Assembly (NCBI GenBank): GCA_024408105.1 | Contig: JAKSVG010000002.1 | Coordinates: forward strand, 1-64,000 | Direction: 5' to 3' | DNA: 64,000 nt | DNA from: Bacilli bacterium | GTDB lineage: Bacteria > Bacillota_I > Bacilli_A > RFN20 > CAG-826 | Part shown: positions 27,974-39,515 of the stretch, in pieces | How positions within the stretch are numbered: position 1 is the first letter of the stretch | Layout of the letters: each line of letters opens with the position of its first letter | Made by a program: the position numbers and the translations under genes | The notes under the pieces: model-generated | Told to the model about the DNA's origin: nothing | The model's input: only the letters and a program-made list of their open reading frames with translations | Databases searched by the model: none

Positions 27974-29332
27974 ATGGCAGAAACTATATCTGAACTTAAC
28001 CACACATGGGCAAAAGTTCTTGGAATTTTAGAAACAGCTATCGACGATCGCCACTTTTTTGATTCTTTTTTAAGAGATTCAGCAATCCATTCAATCGATG
28101 GAAATAACATGACAATATCTGTTAACTCGTCTTTGGCCGTAACAATTTTAACGGCAAAATATCACAATGCGATTTCTGAGGCAGTTAAAGAGGTTATAGG
28201 TCAAAGTTATAAAATTAAAATCGAGAATGCTGACAACCTTAAAACTGTCGTAAAAACTGAAGCAGAAAATATAAAATATTTTAAATACTCAACAGTAAAT
28301 CCGTCGTTATCATTTGATAACTTTGTGACAGGTTCATGTAACTTAGAAGCAAAACAAGCAGCGATTCTAATTGCTCAAAATCCTGGTGCAAGAGATTATA
28401 ACCCACTATTTATTTATTCAGATTCTGGGTTAGGCAAAACTCATTTGCTTTCAGCAATATATAATCACATTAATAATTCAGCATCCGGGAAAAAGGCATT
28501 ATATGTTTCTGGAACAGATTTTCTTGAAGAATATATGCTCGGTGCAACAGGTGAAATTGGAATGAATCAACTATCAAATTATATCGTTAGCCACGATTTA
28601 CTCTTAGTTGATGATGTTCAAATGATTTCATACAAAGAAAAAACAACCGACTTCTTGTTCCAGATTTTTACTAAGATGTACAATCACGGAAAACAAGTGG
28701 TTATCACAAGTGATAAACACCCAAGTGAACTTAAGGGATTTGATGAAAGACTTAAATCTAGGTTTGCTAGCGGATTAACAATTTCGATAGCTTCGCCAGA
28801 TGTGGCCACATGTGTATCGATTTTGAAATCAAAAATTAATGCTGGTCCAATCGAATTGAGTGCATTTGAACCTGACGTTCTTGAGTTTATTGGGCAAAAG
28901 TTTTCTAAAAATATTAGAAACATCGATGAAGCGTTACATAAATTGGTTTATTACACAACTCAATTCAAACCAACTAAACATATTGATATGGAGACAACAT
29001 TAGAGGCTCTTGGACCATTACTAGATGTTCGTGCTGAAAAGCAAAAATTGTCTGAGCAAAAAATAATTAATGTTGTGTCAGATTACTATAGCTTAACACC
29101 ACTACAAGTTATTGGTAGCTCAAGACAAGGTCAAATTGCATTAGCAAGGCATATCGCAATGTATCTTATTAGAACAATGCTTGATGTTCCATTTACAAAA
29201 ATTGGTTTAACTTTTGGTGGTAAGGATCACTCAACAGTAATGAACGGTGTAGAGAAAGTGGAAAAAGAGTTGAAAACAAACACCAAAATGCAAGAGGCAA
29301 TAACCGAGTTGAAAAAACGCCTCAAATCATAA
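27974..29332 (+). CDS. dnaA: Chromosomal replication initiator DnaA
   Basis: DnaA binds DnaA boxes and opens the origin. The 452-residue protein has the N-terminal interaction domain, a linker, the AAA+ domain beginning at SFDNFVTGSCN with Walker A SDSGLGKTHLL and Walker B LLLVDDVQ, and the C-terminal DNA-binding domain with the signature FGGKDHSTVMNGVEKV. I choose ATG 27974, 9 bases after AGGGG; a TTG at 27950 lies upstream of that site. Its boxes lie on both sides of the gene, which fits autoregulation. Confidence 0.98.
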   Translation: MAETISELNHTWAKVLGILETAIDDRHFFDSFLRDSAIHSIDGNNMTISVNSSLAVTILTAKYHNAISEAVKEVIGQSYKIKIENADNLKTVVKTEAENIKYFKYSTVNPSLSFDNFVTGSCNLEAKQAAILIAQNPGARDYNPLFIYSDSGLGKTHLLSAIYNHINNSASGKKALYVSGTDFLEEYMLGATGEIGMNQLSNYIVSHDLLLVDDVQMISYKEKTTDFLFQIFTKMYNHGKQVVITSDKHPSELKGFDERLKSRFASGLTISIASPDVATCVSILKSKINAGPIELSAFEPDVLEFIGQKFSKNIRNIDEALHKLVYYTTQFKPTKHIDMETTLEALGPLLDVRAEKQKLSEQKIINVVSDYYSLTPLQVIGSSRQGQIALARHIAMYLIRTMLDVPFTKIGLTFGGKDHSTVMNGVEKVEKELKTNTKMQEAITELKKRLKS

Positions 29333-29374
29333 TTTTTATTAAATATAAAATGTTATACAAGCGTGTTAGTGTTG

Positions 29375-29383
29375 TGATACAAT
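29375..29383 (+). promoter_or_regulatory. Extended -10 promoter of dnaN
   Basis: TGATACAAT lies 20 bases before the DnaA boxes of the dnaA-dnaN gap. Transcription from it would run through the origin unit into dnaN, so DnaA bound there could limit dnaN expression. No clear -35 is visible. Confidence 0.6.
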
Positions 29384-29403
29384 TAAATTGCAAAAATATA
29401 GAC

Positions 29404-29440
29404 TTATCCACACTATCCACAGACATTATTATTACTATTA
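29404..29440 (+). other. oriC: Origin unwinding unit: two DnaA boxes plus DnaA-trios
   Basis: TTATCCACA (29404-29412, perfect consensus) directly abuts CTATCCACA (29413-29421, one mismatch). After GACA come TTA TTA TTA CTA TTA (29426-29440). On the complementary strand, read 3' to 5', these are AAT AAT AAT GAT AAT: five consecutive DnaA-trio units. Boxes followed by trios define the basal unwinding system described for Bacillus subtilis, where DnaA filaments are guided onto a single strand. This is the likely melting site of the chromosome. Confidence 0.85.
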
Positions 29441-29462
29441 ATATTTAAAGGGAGAAAAATAA

Positions 29463-30569
29463 ATGAGATTTACAGTAAATCGCGAATACTTATTAAAAGC
29501 ATTAGCAATGGTTTCTAAAGCTGTTCCTCAAAAAGCTGAATTACCTATTCTTCAAAATGTAAAAATGTCACTAAACGAAAAAGGTTTGGAACTCACAGGC
29601 AGTGATAATAGCATGACAATAAAAACAACCGTTCCGTATATGAACGGCGAAGTTGAGTTGATCAAAAATTTCAAACACGGCGAAACATTGGTTCAATGCA
29701 AACTACTATTTGAAATAATCAGACATTCGGAAAGTGAGTATATTGATTTTGAACTCATCGATAACTCAATTTTAAAAATTTCATATGGTGACACAGTGAA
29801 CAAACCTGTAACCATTAGAGCCGATGAGTATCCAGAAATTGATTTAAGCCTAAATGGGGCCTCTTTTGATGCTAAGGCGAGTGATATATCAAAATTAGTA
29901 GAACAAACCGCATTTGCCGCTTCTACAAAGGAAACTAGGCCAATTCTCACAACCGTGAACCTTAATGCTCATGCAAATATTTTGACTGCCACAGCAACCG
30001 ATACAGCAAGATTGGCAAGAAAATCAATCGACATCGATAGCGATGCATCATTCTCCGCTAATATTCCTGCCAAAAAATTGCTCGATATTATTCATTCATT
30101 TGAAGGCGAAGATGTTGTCAATATCGCTATAAGCGATAAAAAGGCGGTTTTCTCATTTGGCAACACCGTCATTTCAACACGTTTAATCAATGGAGAATAC
30201 CCGAACACAAAAAACATTGTGCCGAAGACTTTTAACTACTATTTAGAAGTTAATTCTCGCGAGTTTTTATCAGCAATGGATCGTGTCTCTTTGTTTGGCG
30301 GAATTATAAAACTTGTTATGACTGAAGATGAGGTTGAACTAATCTCAAGGTCATCTCTTGCTGGTTCAGCAAACGTTAAATTATCAACATTCCAATTTTC
30401 GGGAGAACGTTTAGAAATTTCGTTTAATTCTCAGTTCATGACAGATGCAATTCGTGCTGTTGGAAGTGAGGATGTGACTATTGCATTTATCGGCGAAATG
30501 AAGCCGTTTGTTGTAAAAAATGTCAAAGATGAGAGCATCGACATGCTTGTCACGCCATTGCGCTCATAA
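29463..30569 (+). CDS. dnaN: DNA polymerase III beta sliding clamp
   Basis: The 368-residue protein folds into three similar domains (about 1-118, 126-245 and 246-368) that form a ring dimer around DNA and tether the replicative polymerase. It starts MRFTVNREYLLKALAMVSKAV and ends with MLVTPLRS, the usual C-terminus that shapes the partner-binding pocket. GGGAG lies 9 bases before the ATG. It follows dnaA and the unwinding unit, and a terminator follows it. Confidence 0.97.
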   Translation: MRFTVNREYLLKALAMVSKAVPQKAELPILQNVKMSLNEKGLELTGSDNSMTIKTTVPYMNGEVELIKNFKHGETLVQCKLLFEIIRHSESEYIDFELIDNSILKISYGDTVNKPVTIRADEYPEIDLSLNGASFDAKASDISKLVEQTAFAASTKETRPILTTVNLNAHANILTATATDTARLARKSIDIDSDASFSANIPAKKLLDIIHSFEGEDVVNIAISDKKAVFSFGNTVISTRLINGEYPNTKNIVPKTFNYYLEVNSREFLSAMDRVSLFGGIIKLVMTEDEVELISRSSLAGSANVKLSTFQFSGERLEISFNSQFMTDAIRAVGSEDVTIAFIGEMKPFVVKNVKDESIDMLVTPLRS

Positions 30570-30606
30570 AAGGCAAAAATTAGCATTATAAAGCATATTA
30601 CAATTC

Positions 30607-30637
30607 AAGGGAATTAATTATTCCCTTTTATTTTTAT
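30607..30637 (+). terminator. Rho-independent terminator after dnaN
   Basis: AAGGGAAT and ATTCCCTT form an 8-bp perfect stem with a TAATT loop, followed by TTTATTTTTAT. A new promoter for the S4 gene lies directly behind it. Confidence 0.85.
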
Positions 30638-30640
30638 ATA

Positions 30641-30649
30641 TGATAAAAT
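30641..30649 (+). promoter_or_regulatory. Extended -10 promoter of yaaA-recF-gyrBA
   Basis: TGATAAAAT lies 26 bases before the yaaA ATG and just behind the dnaN terminator. It probably drives yaaA, recF and the gyrase genes. Confidence 0.6.
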
Positions 30650-30675
30650 GTATTTCGTGGCGAGAAAATCTTTTT

Positions 30676-30894
30676 ATGAATAAAAAAACATTATCAGTAA
30701 AAATATCTTCTGAATACATTACTCTTGGCCAATTTCTTAAGTTTGCCGACATCATTCAAACTGGCGGAGATGCAAAATCATTTCTAGCAAGCAATGTTGT
30801 TAAAGTTAACGGGGAAAACGACAATCGCCGTGGTCGAAAACTTAGAGTCAATGATGTTGTTGAGATTCTTGGTAATGTCTATGAAATTAATTAA
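30676..30894 (+). CDS. yaaA: S4-domain protein YaaA
   Basis: This 72-residue S4-like RNA-binding protein (YITLGQFLKFADIIQTGGDAK, VKVNGENDNRRGRKL) is found between dnaN and recF in most Bacilli. Bacillus YaaA is a ribosome-associated S4 protein; its precise job is unclear. I choose ATG 30676, which fits the family N-terminus; an in-frame ATG at 30640 overlaps the promoter. It ends two bases before recF. Confidence 0.85.
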   Translation: MNKKTLSVKISSEYITLGQFLKFADIIQTGGDAKSFLASNVVKVNGENDNRRGRKLRVNDVVEILGNVYEIN

Positions 30895-30896
30895 AG

Positions 30897-33976
<3,080 letters not shown>

Positions 33977-33992
33977 CGAAAGGAGATTAATT

Positions 33993-36554
33993 ATGGCAGA
34001 CGAAAAGAAAGTTAACGAAGAAATCGTTGATGAAAATCAAGACGCTGAAATTGAAGAAGGCATTGTTCCTCAATTAACAGACACAGACCTTGCAAAAGAA
34101 GTTCAAAATAGCTTCCTTGACTATGCAATGTCAGTTATTGTTTCACGTGCTATCCCAGATATTCGTGATGGCTGTAAACCAGTTCATAGACGTGTCATCT
34201 TTAGCATGTTCCAAACAGGCATTTTCCCAGGATCTCCTCACAAAAAATGTGCACGTATCGTTGGTGATGTCATGGGTAAGTTCCACCCTCATGGTGACCA
34301 AGCAATTTACTCAACATTGGTTCGTTTAGCGCAACCATTTGCAATGAGATACACTCTCGTTGATGGTCATGGTAACTTCGGTTCTGTTGATGGAGACGAA
34401 GCTGCTGCTATGCGTTATACGGAAGCAAGAATGACCAAATTAGCAATGGAAATGGTTAGAGACATCAAATGTGACACAGTCGATTTTGTTGATAACTATG
34501 ATGGCACCGAACAAGAACCAGCCGTTCTTCCATCACGTTTCCCTAACTTATTAGTTAATGGTTCAAACGGTATTGCTGTTGGTATGGCAACATATATTCC
34601 AACTCATAACTTAGGAGAAACTATTGATGCTGTTGTTGCACTCGCAAAAAATCCTGCATTAACTCCACTTGAAATTATGCAAAACTATCTATTTGGACCA
34701 GACTTCTCAACAGGAGCCATGATTCTTGGCAGATCAGGCATTCGTGAAGCATATGAAACCGGAACAGGTTCAATCATCATACGCTCGCGCGCATATATTA
34801 AAGAAAATGAGCATTCGGGCAAAAAACAAATCATTGTTACTGAGATCCCATATCAAGTTAATAAAGCAACATTGGTTGAAAGTATTGCTCATTTAGTTAG
34901 AGACAAAATTATCGAAGGAATTACTGATATTCGTGATGAATCCTCAAAAGGTCAAGTCCGTGTCGTTATTGACATCCGTCACGATTGCATTCCTGAAGTT
35001 ATTTTGAATCAACTCTACAAATTGACACAACTTCAAACAAGCATGGGCATCATTATGCTTTCCTTGGTTGATGGAGCGCCAAAAATTCTTCCAATAAACG
35101 AAATTCTTCTTAAATATTTAGATTTCCAAGTTGAAGTCGTTGAAAGAAGAACAAAATTTTTGCTAGCTCAAGATGAAGCTCGTTTACATATTGTTGATGG
35201 TTTATTAAAAGCAACCGCAAACATTGATGATATCGTTCATATTATTCGTCACTCAGATTCACCAGAGCAAGCCGCTCAAAGTTTAAGTGAAAGATATGGA
35301 TTTGATGATCTTCAAACTGCAGCCATCTTGGCGATGACTCTTCGTAGACTCACAGGTCTAGAAGAAGGTAAGCTAAAAGATGAAAAGGCTGAACTTGAAG
35401 CAAACATTGCAAGATATCACGCTATTTTAGCATCACGCGAAAGTGTCACAGAAGTTGTTGTCCAAGAATTACTTGAACTTAAAGAAAAATACACTGATGA
35501 AAGACAAACAGAAATTTCTGATGAAGCAGCAACAATTGAAGATGAAGATCTCATTCCTCAAAAGGATATTGTTATCGTTCTCACAACAAATAACTATGTT
35601 AAGAGAATGACCACAGAAACATTCCGTACACAACATCGTGGTGGACGTGGAGTTCGCGGCATGGCTACAAACGGAGAAGACTCTGTAAATTTAATGGTTC
35701 ACACAAGAACGCACACAGACATATTGTTCTTCTCAAATCTTGGCCGTGTCTATCGTTTAAGAGGATATATGGTTCCTGAAGAAAGTAGAACATCCAAAGG
35801 ACTACCAATTCAAAACCTTTTAAACCTAGAAAAAGGCGAAAAAGTTGTTTCAATTCTTCCTCTTGATGATTACAATCCAGAACATTTCTTGTTCTTTGCT
35901 ACTAAAGAGGGTGTTGTTAAGCGTACAAAACTCAGCGAGTTCGAATCCATTCGTCGCAATGGTAAGATTGCAATTATTTTGCGTGAGACAGATGCGTTAT
36001 TAGATGTTAAACGCACTGATGGCACAGCGTTAATTGGACTTGCATCAAGCAAAGGCAAAATGGTTAAGTTCCCTGAAGTGGACGTTCGCCCAATTGGCAG
36101 AACAGCATCAGGTGTAAAAGGTATGGACCTTGAAGAAGGGGCACAACTTATTGGCTTAACCACTTCACTCGAAGGAGATAATATCCTTGTTATCACCCTT
36201 TATGGATATGGCAAAATGTCTCCACTTGAAGATTATCGTCAATCTCATAGAGGCACAAAAGGCGTTATCACTCTTAACGTTACTTCCAAAAATGGTCGCA
36301 TTGTTGCCATGAGAGCTGTCAAAGGTGATGAAGACTTAATGATGATCACTAATGGTGGCACAGTTATTCGTATGCCGCTTGACCAAATCAAGATTGTTGG
36401 TCGTAACACACAAGGCGTTAGAGTCATTCGATTAGATGATGAAAAACAAAGAGTTTCATCCATCACAATTATTCCTCATGAAGATATTTCTGGGGAAGAA
36501 GAAGTCTCTGAAACACCTGTAGTTGAAGAAGAAAACGCTGCAAAAAGCGAATAA
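33993..36554 (+). CDS. gyrA: DNA gyrase subunit A
   Basis: GyrA is the DNA-breaking half of gyrase. The 853-residue protein has the winged-helix active site with catalytic Tyr142 (AAAMRYTEARM), the coiled-coil tower, and the C-terminal beta-pinwheel with the GyrA box QHRGGRGVRG, which marks it as gyrase rather than topoisomerase IV. Numbering runs 20 ahead of Escherichia coli. At the two classical quinolone-contact sites it has Gln103 (Ser83 in E. coli) and Ser107 (Asp87), in HGDQAIYSTLVR. AAGGAG precedes the ATG. It follows gyrB by 16 bases. Confidence 0.97.
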   Translation: MADEKKVNEEIVDENQDAEIEEGIVPQLTDTDLAKEVQNSFLDYAMSVIVSRAIPDIRDGCKPVHRRVIFSMFQTGIFPGSPHKKCARIVGDVMGKFHPHGDQAIYSTLVRLAQPFAMRYTLVDGHGNFGSVDGDEAAAMRYTEARMTKLAMEMVRDIKCDTVDFVDNYDGTEQEPAVLPSRFPNLLVNGSNGIAVGMATYIPTHNLGETIDAVVALAKNPALTPLEIMQNYLFGPDFSTGAMILGRSGIREAYETGTGSIIIRSRAYIKENEHSGKKQIIVTEIPYQVNKATLVESIAHLVRDKIIEGITDIRDESSKGQVRVVIDIRHDCIPEVILNQLYKLTQLQTSMGIIMLSLVDGAPKILPINEILLKYLDFQVEVVERRTKFLLAQDEARLHIVDGLLKATANIDDIVHIIRHSDSPEQAAQSLSERYGFDDLQTAAILAMTLRRLTGLEEGKLKDEKAELEANIARYHAILASRESVTEVVVQELLELKEKYTDERQTEISDEAATIEDEDLIPQKDIVIVLTTNNYVKRMTTETFRTQHRGGRGVRGMATNGEDSVNLMVHTRTHTDILFFSNLGRVYRLRGYMVPEESRTSKGLPIQNLLNLEKGEKVVSILPLDDYNPEHFLFFATKEGVVKRTKLSEFESIRRNGKIAIILRETDALLDVKRTDGTALIGLASSKGKMVKFPEVDVRPIGRTASGVKGMDLEEGAQLIGLTTSLEGDNILVITLYGYGKMSPLEDYRQSHRGTKGVITLNVTSKNGRIVAMRAVKGDEDLMMITNGGTVIRMPLDQIKIVGRNTQGVRVIRLDDEKQRVSSITIIPHEDISGEEEVSETPVVEEENAAKSE

Positions 36555-36557
36555 AAT

Positions 36558-37547
36558 ATGAAAATTTGCGTCTATTTTCAACCTAAAGAAAAAGACAATA
36601 TTTTCGAAGGCGCCCGTTTAAGAAAATCAATTAAAGGAGCTCTTGAGGAAAACAATATTGTCTATGCCAAAGATATTATTGACACCTACGATTTGATTCA
36701 TTTCATTTCGTTGGATGATGAGTTGAAAATAAATGACGCAAAAGAAGAAAGGATTCCTATTGTCTTTTCTGCGCTTAATTGTGAATCAGATAACAGGGCA
36801 AAAATCCTTACTGAAAAAGACGGCATATATATTCTTTCTCCAAAAGCAATCAGAACATTAAATAAAGCTGATGTTGTTCTTGTAAGTGATAATGATTCCA
36901 AACTTCTTTTAGAAGAAAATGGAATTGTGACAAAAATTGAAATCGTATCACCTGGTGTTAATCTTAAAAGATTTCAGTTTAATGATAAACTTGAGGAAAA
37001 CATTTTCTACAATTACTATCAGTTAGAAAAAGACCAAAAATTTGTCACTATTATTGGAACATATAAAGACCAAGAGTTGAGAAAGGAATTAATTTCTATT
37101 GCTGAACTTTGTCCTGATATACATTTCTTCTATTTCGGAAATGCGCGCATTGGAAAAGTTATGCGTATGATGAAATCTATACCAAACAATCTTAGATTTT
37201 GTCCATTAACTGATAACGAAATATATTGTTCAATGATGAAATGTGCATCGATATATTTGTCGCTTGATAACTCTCATCATTGTCCAATTACACTTCTTGA
37301 TGCTGCAGCAAGCAAAACTCAAATCGTTGCACTTGAACCAACTAAGTTAAATAAAGAAATGTTAAAAAAATTAAATGCTTATATTGGAGATAATCCTAGT
37401 GCTGTTGCAGAAATTATCAATAAATTGATAAAAGGTGAACTTGAAAATAAAGCAGATCTTGCATATGAATACGCAAAAGAAAATTCACTAGAAAACGTTG
37501 GAAAAAGACTTGTTGAAATTTATCAAAGCCTTATCGGAGGTAAATAA
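36558..37547 (+). CDS. Glycosyltransferase family 4-like protein
   Basis: The 329-residue protein looks like a GT-B glycosyltransferase. It has an N-terminal Rossmann-like half (MKICVYFQPKEK...), the linker motif VSPGVNLKRFQF that corresponds to the PNGVDxxRF of GT4 enzymes, and a C-terminal nucleotide-sugar half ending in LLDAAASKTQIVAL. The usual E-x7-E pair is weak, so the activity is uncertain. It sits between gyrA (3-base gap) and serS (2-base gap), an uncommon place. It might make a glycolipid or wall polymer; this is inference. Confidence 0.7.
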   Translation: MKICVYFQPKEKDNIFEGARLRKSIKGALEENNIVYAKDIIDTYDLIHFISLDDELKINDAKEERIPIVFSALNCESDNRAKILTEKDGIYILSPKAIRTLNKADVVLVSDNDSKLLLEENGIVTKIEIVSPGVNLKRFQFNDKLEENIFYNYYQLEKDQKFVTIIGTYKDQELRKELISIAELCPDIHFFYFGNARIGKVMRMMKSIPNNLRFCPLTDNEIYCSMMKCASIYLSLDNSHHCPITLLDAAASKTQIVALEPTKLNKEMLKKLNAYIGDNPSAVAEIINKLIKGELENKADLAYEYAKENSLENVGKRLVEIYQSLIGGK

Positions 37548-37549
37548 AA

Positions 37550-38833
37550 ATGATTGATCAAAAACTTATTATTGAAAATCCTGAATTAATTAAAGAAAAA
37601 TTGGCTCGTAAAGGATGTGTTGTTGACTTTAAACCATTCCTTATGTTGGTCGAAAAAAGAAAAGCACTTCTTTTAAACGTTGAAAAGGCAAAAGCAGAGA
37701 GAAACAAACTATCTGCGTCTGTTCCACAAGTTAAGAAAGAAGGTGGAGATGTTAATGCTATTTTCGCTAAAGTAAAAAGCATCATGGCTGAAGCAGCTAA
37801 AGATGAAGAAGAACTAAAGAAGATTGAAGAAGATATTAATAATTTCCTTCTTCCTCTTCCAAATATTCCTGATGACGATTTACTTCCTGGCGGAAAAGAA
37901 AATAACAAAGTTATCCATGAATTTGGGAAACCTCAAAATTTTCCATTTAAAGTTAAAGATCACGTCGAACTTTGTGAGAGCTTAGGTTTGATTGACTATA
38001 ATCGCGCTGCAAAAATGAGCGGTCATGGTACATGGGTTTATACAGGCTTAGGAGCTCAACTTGAATGGGCATTACTCAATTTCTTTATTTCAGAGCATCT
38101 AAAAGATGGATATACATTCATGCTCCCTCCTCACATTCTCAATTATGAATCAGGCTTTGTAGCAGGACAATTTCCTAAATTTATCGATGATGTATTTTCG
38201 TTAGAAGGTGTTTCTCCAAGAAAGTTTATTCTTCCAACCGCAGAAACTGCTTTAGTAAACTTCCATAGAGATGAAATTCTTAATGAAGAAGAGCTTCCAA
38301 AGAAATATTTTGCCTTTACTCCTTGTTATAGAAAAGAAGCAGGTGCATATAGAACAGAAGAAAGAGGCATGATTCGTGGCTATCAATTCAATAAAATTGA
38401 AATGTTCCAATATACAACCGAAGAAGGCGACCAGCCAGCTTTTGAAGAATTAGTCAAAAAAGCTTGTTCACTTGTCGAAAAACTTGGCTTAACATTCAGA
38501 GTTAGTAAATTAGCAGCTGGCGATATTTCTGCATCGATGGCTAGAACATACGATATTGAAATTTATATTCCTAGTATTGGAATATTTAAAGAAGTGTCAT
38601 CTGTTTCCACTGCTCATGATTATCAAGCTCGTAGAGGCATGATTCGCTATCGCGATAAAGCCACTGGAAAAGTTAAATACGCAAGAACATTAAATGGTTC
38701 AGGCTTAGCCACATCAAGAATATTCCCTGCATTAGTTGAACAAATGCAGCAAGAAGACGGAAGCATTAAGATTCCAGAAGTACTTCGCCCATGGATGGGC
38801 GGGCTAGAATATATTAAGCCAAAGCAAAAATAG
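37550..38833 (+). CDS. serS: Seryl-tRNA synthetase
   Basis: SerRS charges tRNA-Ser (and tRNA-Sec where present). The 427-residue class II enzyme has the N-terminal coiled-coil arm that grips the tRNA long variable arm (about 25-100), motif 2 around FAFTPCYRKEAGAYRTEERGM, and motif 3 NGSGLATSRIFPALVEQ. It starts GGAGG..ATG, two bases after the glycosyltransferase, and is followed by a terminator. serS near the origin is common in Bacilli. Confidence 0.97.
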   Translation: MIDQKLIIENPELIKEKLARKGCVVDFKPFLMLVEKRKALLLNVEKAKAERNKLSASVPQVKKEGGDVNAIFAKVKSIMAEAAKDEEELKKIEEDINNFLLPLPNIPDDDLLPGGKENNKVIHEFGKPQNFPFKVKDHVELCESLGLIDYNRAAKMSGHGTWVYTGLGAQLEWALLNFFISEHLKDGYTFMLPPHILNYESGFVAGQFPKFIDDVFSLEGVSPRKFILPTAETALVNFHRDEILNEEELPKKYFAFTPCYRKEAGAYRTEERGMIRGYQFNKIEMFQYTTEEGDQPAFEELVKKACSLVEKLGLTFRVSKLAAGDISASMARTYDIEIYIPSIGIFKEVSSVSTAHDYQARRGMIRYRDKATGKVKYARTLNGSGLATSRIFPALVEQMQQEDGSIKIPEVLRPWMGGLEYIKPKQK

Positions 38834-38842
38834 TATTTGATA

Positions 38843-38875
38843 AGCGATCGACAAAAATCGGTCGCTTTTTATTTT
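38843..38875 (+). terminator. Rho-independent terminator after serS
   Basis: AGCGATCGA and TCGGTCGCT form a 9-bp stem with one T-G pair and a CAAAAA loop, followed by TTTTTATTTT. Confidence 0.87.
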
Positions 38876-38900
38876 AAAAAAATAATGCTATTATAAATAA

Positions 38901-38979
38901 GCCATCGCGATAGGTCTTTACGAACCAGGTCAGGATAGGAATATAGCAGCCTTAAGTATCCGATCTATGTGCGATGGTT
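38901..38979 (+). ncRNA. ffs: Signal recognition particle RNA, small bacterial type
   Basis: The roughly 79-base RNA is closed by GCCATCGC (38901-38908) pairing with GCGATGGT. It holds the diagnostic S-domain: GGTCAGG, a 3-bp stem capped by the GGAA tetraloop, then AGCAGCC. A TATTAT -10 lies at 38889-38894. The RNA pairs with Ffh to target membrane proteins. It is the short 4.5S type without an Alu domain, unlike the long SRP RNA of Bacillus subtilis. tadA starts 9 bases downstream, overlapping the terminal T-run. Confidence 0.9.
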
Positions 38980-38987
38980 TTAAAAAA

Positions 38988-39449
38988 ATGAAAACACTTG
39001 ATGAAAAATATATGCGATTAGCGATTAAAGAAGCTGAAAAAGCTTTTTTAATTGATGAAGTCCCTGTTGGCGCAATTATTGTTAAAAACAATAAGATAAT
39101 TGCTAGAGGACACAATTTAAGAGAAAAAACAAATGATCCAACTGCTCATGCAGAGATAGTTGCTATTAGAAAAGCATGCAAGAAAAACAAATCATGGAGG
39201 CTCGAAGGAGCAACTATTTATGTAACTGTTGAACCATGTTCTATGTGTGCCGGAACAATTTCGTGGGCAAGAATCGAAAGAGTTGTTTATGGCGCAAAAG
39301 ACTTAAAAGGCGGAGCACTTGGCACAACTCTTAATCTTTATGAAACAAAAAATCTTAATCATTATCCTAGCGTTACTGGTGGAGTATTAGAAAACGAATG
39401 TGGAAATATAATTTCCAATTATTTTAAAAATAAACGTAAATCAAAATAA
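38988..39449 (+). CDS. tadA: tRNA-specific adenosine deaminase
   Basis: TadA converts A34 to inosine in tRNA-Arg(ACG). The 153-residue deaminase has the zinc motif TAHAEIVA (His and catalytic Glu) and VEPCSMCAG (two Cys), plus DEVPVGAII. I choose ATG 38988; an upstream ATG at 38967 lies inside the SRP RNA. The ffs-tadA neighbourhood is typical of Firmicutes, but dnaX and recR, which often follow, are absent here. Confidence 0.95.
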   Translation: MKTLDEKYMRLAIKEAEKAFLIDEVPVGAIIVKNNKIIARGHNLREKTNDPTAHAEIVAIRKACKKNKSWRLEGATIYVTVEPCSMCAGTISWARIERVVYGAKDLKGGALGTTLNLYETKNLNHYPSVTGGVLENECGNIISNYFKNKRKSK

Positions 39450-39465
39450 TAAAATTATTTATTTC

Positions 39466-39493
39466 TTTACAGTGTATAAAAAATTAGTATACT
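39466..39493 (+). promoter_or_regulatory. Promoter of the P-type ATPase operon
   Basis: TTTACA, 16 bases and TATACT. The start codon follows 22 bases after the -10, with no visible ribosome site. A second TATACT at 39507-39512 is too close to the ATG to be useful. Confidence 0.6.
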
Positions 39494-39515
39494 TATTTTC
39501 AAAAGTTATACTTTT

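Noticed and set aside
38967-38987. Upstream ATG for tadA at 38967
   Set aside because: It lies inside the 3' strand of the SRP RNA terminal stem; the ATG at 38988 fits the family N-terminus.
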